Shown piece after piece: positions 24,130 to 29,756 of a stretch of DNA of 29,756 bases. Made by a program: the position numbers and the translations under genes. Source of the DNA: TMED26 sp042088965 (GTDB taxonomy: Bacteria > Pseudomonadota > Alphaproteobacteria > Thalassobaculales > Thalassobaculaceae); the NCBI GenBank assembly GCA_042088965.1, contig JBELLC010000026.1, positions 1 through 29,756 of the forward strand. The letters run 5' to 3'. The notes under the pieces are model-generated. The model did not search any database. It saw only the letters and a program-made list of their open reading frames with translations, and was not told the origin of the DNA. The number at the start of each line of letters is the position of its first letter. The stretch's first letter is position 1.

Positions 24130-25605
24130 TCAACCAGCAAGCTTTCGCCGCAGCACATCATTAACCATCTTTGGATTCGCCTTGCCGCCAGATTGCTTCA
24201 TCACTTGGCCGACAAAAAACCCAAACAGCTTATCTTTACCGCCCTTATATTCCGCAACTTTGTCAGGGTTTCCAGCAATCACAGCATCAATCAGGACTTC
24301 AATAGCACCGCTATCAGAGACTTGTTTGAGGCCCTTGGCCTCAACAATCGCGGCGGCTTCTTGGCCGCTGTCGAACATCTCTGCAAAAACATCTTTGGCA
24401 ATCCGTCCCGAAATCGTGCCATTGCTGATCAAATCCACCAGACCGCCCAGACTGCCGGGAGACACAGGGCTGTCTGATAAACTTTTTCCGGCCTTGTTCA
24501 GCAATCCAAATAACTCGCTGGTCAGCCAATTCGCAACCAATTTACCATCGCGCCCTTGGCTCGCGGTCTCATAAAAACCAGCCGTTTCGCGTTCCTCTGT
24601 CAAAATCGCAGCATCAATTTCCGACAAACCATAATCAGCGATGAAGCGGGCTTTTTTAACATCTGGCAATTCGGGCATGTCAGTTCTGATGGCCGCGACC
24701 ATCTCATCGCTTAACACCAAAGGCAGCAAGTCTGGATCAGGGAAATAGCGGTAATCATGCGCATCTTCTTTCGAGCGCATGGTCCGTGTCGTTCCCGAAT
24801 TGGCATCAAACAGGCGAGTTTCCTGGTCAATGCGACCACCATCTTCGATGATCTCAACCTGACGGCGAGCTTCATAATCAATCGCCTGCATTAAAAACTT
24901 GATCGAATTAACGTTTTTAATTTCACAGCGCGTACCCAACGGATCGCCGGGTCGGCGGACGGAAACATTGGCATCTGCCCGCAAGGATCCCTGCTCCATA
25001 TTGCCGTCACAGGTTTCCAGATAACGCATGATCGATCGCAGCTTGGTGACGTAAGCCCCAGCTTGTTCCGGCGACCGCAAGTCTGGCTTGGAAACGATTT
25101 CCATCAACGCCACACCTGATCTGTTCAGATCAACCACTGATTTTGCCGGGTGCTGGTCATGCATTAATTTGCCCGCATCCTGCTCTAAATGCAGGCGCTC
25201 AATGCCGATCGTCTTGGAGCTGCCATCGGCCAGCAAGATATCAATCGCCCCTTCCCCAACAATCGGCTGAGTAAATTGGCTGATCTGATAGCCTTGCGGT
25301 AAATCGGCATAAAAATAGTTTTTCCGGTCAAACACACTGACTAAATTGATCACCGCATTAATGCCCAAACCAGTGCGCACCGCCTGCGCAATACAGCGCT
25401 GATTAATCACCGGCAACATGCCTGGCATGGCGGCATCAACAAGCGATACCTGCTCATTTGGGGCCGCTCCAAAATCTGTCGCCGCCCCTGAAAACAACTT
25501 TGCTGCTGACATCACCTGGGCATGAACCTCCAGGCCGATGACAACTTCCCAATCACCTGTCGCGCCTGTGATGATCATGCCTTTTTCAGTCGTGGAAGCC
25601 GTCAT
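24130..25605 (-). CDS. gatB: Asp-tRNA(Asn)/Glu-tRNA(Gln) amidotransferase subunit B
   Basis: 491 residues. The tRNA-binding and kinase subunit of GatCAB, which activates misacylated Glu-tRNA(Gln) or Asp-tRNA(Asn) for transamidation. It has WEVVIGLEVHAQV, the YFYADLPQGYQISQFTQPIV motif, LMEIVSKPDLRSPEQAGAYV, CEIKNVNSIKFL and DYRYFPDPDLLPL, and ends with the YqeY-like helical tail (KLFGFFVGQVMKQSGGKANP). The ATG overlaps the gatA stop by four bases (ATGA). It shows that this organism makes Gln-tRNA and/or Asn-tRNA indirectly. Confidence 0.98.
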   Translation of the reverse strand: MTASTTEKGMIITGATGDWEVVIGLEVHAQVMSAAKLFSGAATDFGAAPNEQVSLVDAAMPGMLPVINQRCIAQAVRTGLGINAVINLVSVFDRKNYFYADLPQGYQISQFTQPIVGEGAIDILLADGSSKTIGIERLHLEQDAGKLMHDQHPAKSVVDLNRSGVALMEIVSKPDLRSPEQAGAYVTKLRSIMRYLETCDGNMEQGSLRADANVSVRRPGDPLGTRCEIKNVNSIKFLMQAIDYEARRQVEIIEDGGRIDQETRLFDANSGTTRTMRSKEDAHDYRYFPDPDLLPLVLSDEMVAAIRTDMPELPDVKKARFIADYGLSEIDAAILTEERETAGFYETASQGRDGKLVANWLTSELFGLLNKAGKSLSDSPVSPGSLGGLVDLISNGTISGRIAKDVFAEMFDSGQEAAAIVEAKGLKQVSDSGAIEVLIDAVIAGNPDKVAEYKGGKDKLFGFFVGQVMKQSGGKANPKMVNDVLRRKLAG

Positions 25606-27092
25606 CGTCCCCCTCCTGCCCGCTGCGTCGGGCGATGAGAGAAGTCAGCAGCGGTTTCAAGGACTCCGCCAACCCGCAACACATTTTCCTCATCCCAGGG
25701 CCTCCCAATCACCTGCAAGCCAAGGGGTAAGCCCTGCTGCGAGAGCCCGGCTGGCACAGATATGCCTGGCAAGCCCGCGAGATTGAGAGTCACTGTAAAG
25801 ATATCCAACAGGTACATTTCCACAGGATCCGTTGGCGGCGATTCGATTCCAAAGGCAGCACTTGGCGTTGTCGGTGTCAAAATCGCATCAACATCCCCGA
25901 AGGCATCCATAAAGTCTTTACGGATCAAATGGCGCACCCGTTGCGCCTTGCGATAATAGGCATCGTAATAGCCTGCTGACAGCACATAGGTGCCCACCAA
26001 TATCCGCCGTTTCACCTCATCGCCAAAACCTGCGGCACGGGTGTTTTCGTACATTTCTTCCAAACTATCGCCGTCAACCCGCAAGCCATATCGAACGCCA
26101 TCATAGCGCGCCAAATTAGACGAGGCTTCAGCCGGGGCAATGATATAATAACTTGCCAAGGCATAATCAGTGTGCGGCAAGCTGATATCGACGACCTCTG
26201 CGCCGGCGGCGCGCAGCCAATCAATGCCAGTCTTCCAAAGCTGATCAACCTCGGCACTCAGCCCCTCAACCCGATATTCCCGGGGAATGCCAATTTTAAG
26301 GCCGCGAATATCACCATCAACAGCGGCGCTGAAATCGGGCACCGGCAAGGCCGCCGAGGTTGAATCTTTTGGGTCATGGCCTGCCATGCAGCCAAGCATA
26401 AGCGCCGCGTCAGCGACCGTTTGCGTGATTGGTCCTGCCTGATCAAGCGAAGAGGCAAAAGCCACTACCCCCCAGCGCGAACAACGCCCATAGGTCGGCT
26501 TTAGGCCAACAACACCATTTAGCGCCGCCGGTTGGCGAACCGATCCACCTGTATCTGTGCCCGTGGCCGCCATCGCCGCTCCCGCAGCAACCGCCGCCGC
26601 CGAACCACCCGACGAGCCACCTGTAACCAGTTTTTCTTCTGCTTTGTCAGCACGTCGCCAAGGGTTTTCAGCCGGTCCATAAAAGCTGCTTAAGTTGGAA
26701 GACCCCATCGCAAATTCATCAAGATTGGTTTTCCCCAATAAAACCGCCCCATGATCCCATAGGTTTTGCGTTACCGTGCTTTCATACGTCGGCACAAAGC
26801 CATCCAGAATATGGCTGGCGGCGGTCGTCGCTACACCATTGGTGCAAAACAGATCCTTTATCCCAAGGGGCACACCATTCATTGCTGGCGCGGCACCCGA
26901 GGCTTGGCGTGCGTCGGCGGCCGCAGCCATTTGCAAAGCTTGTTCTGCGGTGACCGTGATATAGGCGTTCAAACTGGCGGTCTCTTCAATCGCCGCTAAA
27001 TGGGCTTCGGTCAGCTCAACCGCGGTAAAGTCACCTGCATCAAGATGTTGGCGGGCCGCTGTCATCGTCAGATCGGTTAAGTTATCCATCAC
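25602..27092 (-). CDS. gatA: Asp-tRNA(Asn)/Glu-tRNA(Gln) amidotransferase subunit A
   Basis: 496 residues of the amidase-signature family. It releases ammonia from glutamine or asparagine and channels it to GatB. The catalytic Ser-cisSer-Lys triad is visible: the lysine in VPLGIKDLFCTNG, and the serines in LVTGGSSGGSAAAVAAGAAM and GTDTGGSVRQPAALNGVVGL. The KPTYGRCSRWGVVAFASSLD segment is also conserved. Both ends overlap neighbours by four bases (gatC upstream, gatB downstream), suggesting translational coupling across the three subunits. Confidence 0.98.
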   Translation of the reverse strand: MMDNLTDLTMTAARQHLDAGDFTAVELTEAHLAAIEETASLNAYITVTAEQALQMAAAADARQASGAAPAMNGVPLGIKDLFCTNGVATTAASHILDGFVPTYESTVTQNLWDHGAVLLGKTNLDEFAMGSSNLSSFYGPAENPWRRADKAEEKLVTGGSSGGSAAAVAAGAAMAATGTDTGGSVRQPAALNGVVGLKPTYGRCSRWGVVAFASSLDQAGPITQTVADAALMLGCMAGHDPKDSTSAALPVPDFSAAVDGDIRGLKIGIPREYRVEGLSAEVDQLWKTGIDWLRAAGAEVVDISLPHTDYALASYYIIAPAEASSNLARYDGVRYGLRVDGDSLEEMYENTRAAGFGDEVKRRILVGTYVLSAGYYDAYYRKAQRVRHLIRKDFMDAFGDVDAILTPTTPSAAFGIESPPTDPVEMYLLDIFTVTLNLAGLPGISVPAGLSQQGLPLGLQVIGRPWDEENVLRVGGVLETAADFSHRPTQRAGGGR

Positions 27093-27376
27093 TCAATCAC
27101 CTTCGGCACCGCAAAAAAGGCCTCGATCGGATCAGGCGCGTTTGCCAAAACCCGCTCTGGCATATTGCCGTCATTGACGATATCGCCTCGTTCTGGCAGA
27201 TCATGGCCGGTGACATTTGCCAGAGGCGGCGTATCACCAGTATCTAGCGTGCTTAACTGCTCGACCCAACCAAGGATACTGTTAAGCTCGTTGGCCAATG
27301 CATCTTCGCGATCATCGGCAAGTTTTATCCGGGCCAATTTTGCAATATGGCGTACGGTGGCCTTGTCTAGAGACAT
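27089..27376 (-). CDS. gatC: Asp-tRNA(Asn)/Glu-tRNA(Gln) amidotransferase subunit C
   Basis: 95 residues, the normal GatC length. It wraps around GatA and GatB and stabilises the complex. The family pattern is clear: VRHIAKLARIKLADDREDAL at the N-terminus, then LNSILGWVEQLSTLDTGDTP, and a C-terminal ...ANAPDPIEAFFAVPKVIE tail. First gene of gatC-gatA-gatB; its stop overlaps the gatA start by four bases. Divergent from ruvX with under 80 bases between the two starts. Confidence 0.96.
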   Translation of the reverse strand: MSLDKATVRHIAKLARIKLADDREDALANELNSILGWVEQLSTLDTGDTPPLANVTGHDLPERGDIVNDGNMPERVLANAPDPIEAFFAVPKVIE

Positions 27377-27454
27377 GGGGTCAGGCTTCCATTACATGAG
27401 TGAACAGTGTCGTGCCCGCCTATGGGCTCGAAAAACCGAAAGATATCATTGGCC

Positions 27455-27916
27455 ATGGCCATCTTCAAGCCCAGCGACCTTCGCCAAGCACTGCCACAGA
27501 ACAGCCGCTTGATTGCCCTTGATTTAGGGGAAAAAACCATTGGCTTGGCGGTCTGTGATGGCGGCTGGCGGGTGGCCAGTGCGATCGGCACATTGACGCG
27601 CCGCAAATTCTCCCCCACCGCTGTTGAATTGCTGTCGATCATTGATGACCGAGAGGCCAAGGGGTTAATCGTCGGCCTGCCTCTTGACCTAGATGGCAGC
27701 GAAAACCGCCGCACCCAAGCGACTCGCGATTGGGTCGCAGAATTTTTAACGCGCCGCGAGCTCAGTGTCAGTTTCTGGGATGAGCGCTTGTCAACTCAAG
27801 CCGTTGAACGCGCCATGCTGGCCGCTGACATGACACGCCAGCGCCGCAAAGCACGCAAAGATACTTTGGCAGCGACCTATATTTTACAAGGCTTTCTTGA
27901 CGCACATGGCGCCTGA
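27455..27916 (+). CDS. ruvX: RuvX/YqgF Holliday-junction resolvase-like nuclease
   Basis: 153 residues from ATG 27455. It has the RNase H fold with ALDLGEKTIGLAV (21-33; catalytic D23), LIVGLPLDLDGSENRRTQAT, FWDERLSTQAVERAM, and a final KDTLAATYILQGFLDA containing the last catalytic aspartate. Members act as Holliday-junction resolvases and in 16S rRNA 5'-end processing. In-frame alternatives at GTG 27407 and ATG 27422 would add up to 16 residues not typical of the family, so I chose 27455, although its ribosome binding site is weak. Divergent from gatC and followed by the CoA-transferase. Confidence 0.95.
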   Translation: MAIFKPSDLRQALPQNSRLIALDLGEKTIGLAVCDGGWRVASAIGTLTRRKFSPTAVELLSIIDDREAKGLIVGLPLDLDGSENRRTQATRDWVAEFLTRRELSVSFWDERLSTQAVERAMLAADMTRQRRKARKDTLAATYILQGFLDAHGA

Positions 27917-28002
27917 TCACGGGTTATCCAGCTTGACCCCGCTTGTACCCTTGGTCCATGCTTCCGGCTTCCGTCTGTGCAGACACATCATCTGAGAACA
28001 TC

Positions 28003-29235
28003 ATGACTCACGGCTCTTCCACCGGCCCCTTGGCGGGCTTACGCGTTATTGACTTCACACGTGTCGTTGCAGGCCCGCTCACCGCTCAATGCTTGGCTGA
28101 TCTGGGGGCAGACGTCATCAAGATTGAGCGCCCCGGCAGCGGTGATGATACCCGCCTCTGGCCGCCGTATTTTCAAGACCAGGATGGCGAAGATCTGCTC
28201 GGTGAAAGTGCCTATATCCAAGTGACCAACCGCAATAAACGGTCAATCACGGTGGACATTCGGCAACCAGAGGGACAAGCCTTGGTCAAGCGGTTAATGG
28301 CATGGGCAGATGTCTTCATTGAAAATCTAAAGGTCGGTGATCTTGACCGATATGGCCTATCCTATGATAAAGTAAAAGATGAAATTCCTTCTTTAATATA
28401 TTGCTCTATAACCGGTTTTGGTCAAACTGGCCCTTACGCTAAACGGCCCGGTTATGATATTTTGGCGCAAGGTGCCGCTGGCTTGATGAGCGTGACAGGC
28501 GAGCCTGATGGCCTGCCCATGAAGGTCGGTGTCGCTGTTGGGGATATCCAAGCTGGCTTGCATGCCGCCATTGCTATCTTGGCCGCCGTCCATGAGCGTG
28601 ACCGCTCCGGCAAAGGGCAGTGGCTGGATGTGGCGCTCCTTGATTGTCAGGTTTGGGGGATGATTAATTTCAGTTCCAATTATCTCAACGCCGGCATTGT
28701 CTCCGGCCGCAATGGCACGGCACATCCGTCGGTTGTGCCCTATCAAGTGTTTGAAAGCCGCGATGGCCATGTCATTCTTGGGGTCACCACCGACTACCAA
28801 TTTCGCAAGTTCTGTGAAAGCGCCCAGAAACCAGAATGGATTGAGGATGAACGTTTTGCCAGCACCCGGGCACGGGTTGCCAATCGTGACATTCTTGTCC
28901 CATTGGTCGCCGCGGTTATGGCCAGCCGGGATACCGCTGATTGGGTGTCGGCGCTCGAGGATGCGGGGGTTTCCTGTGGCCCGGTAAATACCATTGATCA
29001 GACTTTTAATGACCCCCATGTCCTGGCCCGCGAAATGGTGATTGAGATGCCTCATGCGGATTCGCGCGCAACCGCGCCAGCCCGCTCCACAGCCTATCCT
29101 GTGAAACTCTCCGAAACACCAGCGACTTATCGGCGACCGGCAGCAACATTGGGTCAACATACTGACGAGATTTTGGGCGAACTTGGCTGTGATCAGGATG
29201 AAATCGACGCCCTACGCGCGGCGGGGGCGATTTAA
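28003..29235 (+). CDS. Class III (CaiB/BaiF) acyl-CoA transferase
   Basis: 410 residues from ATG 28003. Upstream in-frame codons from 27943 are possible but read unlike the family. N-terminal GPLAGLRVIDFTRVVAGPLT, then CLADLGADVIKIERPGSGDD and NRNKRSITVDIRQPEGQAL, are diagnostic. The catalytic aspartate is D152 in KRPGYDILAQGAAGLMSVTG. The second half has GKGQWLDVALLDC and TDYQFRKFCE. The family moves CoA between carboxylic acids, for example formyl-CoA:oxalate or carnitine. The acid partner cannot be told from sequence. It sits between ruvX and pyrB, where related genomes usually have no such gene, so it may be a lineage-specific insertion. Confidence 0.93.
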   Translation: MTHGSSTGPLAGLRVIDFTRVVAGPLTAQCLADLGADVIKIERPGSGDDTRLWPPYFQDQDGEDLLGESAYIQVTNRNKRSITVDIRQPEGQALVKRLMAWADVFIENLKVGDLDRYGLSYDKVKDEIPSLIYCSITGFGQTGPYAKRPGYDILAQGAAGLMSVTGEPDGLPMKVGVAVGDIQAGLHAAIAILAAVHERDRSGKGQWLDVALLDCQVWGMINFSSNYLNAGIVSGRNGTAHPSVVPYQVFESRDGHVILGVTTDYQFRKFCESAQKPEWIEDERFASTRARVANRDILVPLVAAVMASRDTADWVSALEDAGVSCGPVNTIDQTFNDPHVLAREMVIEMPHADSRATAPARSTAYPVKLSETPATYRRPAATLGQHTDEILGELGCDQDEIDALRAAGAI

Positions 29236-29366
29236 GCGTTGGCAGCGAGTCGCCAAAACGGCGTCGTTCAATCCGCTGCAAACCTGCCGAAGGGTGACTT
29301 TTGCACGTCGCAAAATATTGATTTAAATCTGCTTTCTCATTTTGCTCTTGGCCATGTAATGTCCTC

Positions 29367-29396
29367 TTGCCGCGACCCTGAAGGCCGCCTTATACT
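29367..29396 (+). promoter_or_regulatory. Promoter-like boxes directly ahead of pyrB
   Basis: TTGCCG (29367-29372) and TATACT (29391-29396) are 18 bases apart. The -10 box ends only eight bases before the pyrB ATG, so a transcript from it would begin at or beside the start codon. No Shine-Dalgarno sequence is present. Confidence 0.4.
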
Positions 29397-29404
29397 CGGT
29401 GCTT

Positions 29405-29756
29405 ATGAGCCAAAACGAGACACCACCTTCGATCGACCAAAGTAGCTTTGGTCATCGCCATCTTCTTGGAACCGAGGGATTATCGCGTAGCGATATCTCA
29501 CAAATCCTCGATCTTTCAGACCGTTACGTTGAGCAGAACCGGCAAGTTGATAAAAAAACTGCGGTTTTGAGGGGGCGGACGGTTATCAATCTGTTTTTTG
29601 AAAACTCCACCCGGACCCGCACCTCATTTGAATTGGCTGGCAAACGCCTGGGCGGCGATGTGATCAATATGTCGGTTTCGACCAGCTCGATTAAAAAGGG
29701 CGAAACGTTAATCGACACGGCGATGACGTTGAATGCCATGCACCCTGATGTCTTGG
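29405..29756 (+). CDS. pyrB: Aspartate carbamoyltransferase catalytic subunit, N-terminal part (runs off window)
   Basis: 117 complete codons are open to the right edge. It begins MSQNETPPSIDQSSF and reaches the conserved GHRHLLGTEGLSRSDISQIL at residues 16-35. The carbamoyl-phosphate-binding FFENSTRTRTSFELAGKRLG (64-83) and the SSIKKGETL loop (94-102) establish the family: second step of pyrimidine synthesis, carbamoyl phosphate plus aspartate. No ribosome binding site precedes the ATG; an in-frame GTG at 29399 is the only nearby alternative. PyrB near ruvX/gatCAB is common in alphaproteobacteria, often followed by pyrC, which would lie outside this window. Confidence 0.95.
   Translation, partial: MSQNETPPSIDQSSFGHRHLLGTEGLSRSDISQILDLSDRYVEQNRQVDKKTAVLRGRTVINLFFENSTRTRTSFELAGKRLGGDVINMSVSTSSIKKGETLIDTAMTLNAMHPDVL

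Noticed and set aside
28393..29160. 255-codon - strand frame opposite the CoA-transferase
   Set aside because: It is an antisense shadow of a well-conserved coding gene, with no plausible start signal or family motif.

Overview
The window looks like a chromosomal segment from an alphaproteobacterium. The order tpiA-secG-pyrG-kdsA-eno-ftsB-pdhA-pdhB-pdhC-lpd-lipA-ratA, the fused IspDF enzyme, an E1-beta with its own lipoyl domain, and the ppiD-trpE and gatCAB/ruvX/pyrB neighbourhoods are all familiar from that class. Base composition is moderate, with no strong AT or GC bias by eye. A SAR116-like or Rhodospirillales-like marine lineage is my guess, not something the sequence proves. TGA is used as an ordinary stop (for example in eno and ruvX), so this is the standard bacterial code. 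A run of exactly 100 Ns at 9431-9530 shows this is a draft scaffold.

Layout. 1-840: a decayed mobile-element edge. It holds the first 59 codons of a phage tail tape-measure protein, a short GpE-like tail-gene remnant with an in-frame stop, a hidden 56-residue membrane-protein ORF on the opposite strand, and a truncated IS1595-type transposase that ends four bases after a host gene. 840-1640: a CcsA/YpjD-type cytochrome c assembly membrane protein (-). 1747-3996: ispDF-pgpA-pncC operon (+). 4016-10878: ratA, lipA and the pyruvate dehydrogenase genes lpdA, pdhC, pdhB, pdhA (all -). 11028-17912: ftsB, eno, a TTC38-type TPR protein, kdsA and pyrG (-), with two + strand accessory genes between them (an NTF2/SnoaL-like protein and a cupin). 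18017-19163: secG and tpiA (-). 19385-22797: ppiD and trpE (+). 22849-27376: an MFS transporter and gatC-gatA-gatB (-). 27455-29756: ruvX, a class III CoA-transferase and the start of pyrB (+).

How the genes fit together. The central block is carbon metabolism around PEP and pyruvate: triose-phosphate isomerase and enolase feed PEP, KdsA uses PEP for Kdo, PyrG makes the CTP that activates Kdo, and the PDH complex turns pyruvate into acetyl-CoA. LipA supplies the lipoyl cofactor that both PdhB and PdhC need. IspDF makes isoprenoid precursors that feed ubiquinone, whose function RatA/Coq10-type proteins support. GatCAB makes Gln-tRNA(Gln) and/or Asn-tRNA(Asn) by transamidation.

I found no convincing new multi-gene system. 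The parts that depart from the expected conserved order are the phage/IS scar at the left end, the 56-residue hidden ORF, the TTC38-cupin pair between kdsA and eno, the NTF2-like gene between eno and ftsB, and the CoA-transferase between ruvX and pyrB. No interval longer than about 300 bases lacks a gene. I saw no tRNA, rRNA or CRISPR array.
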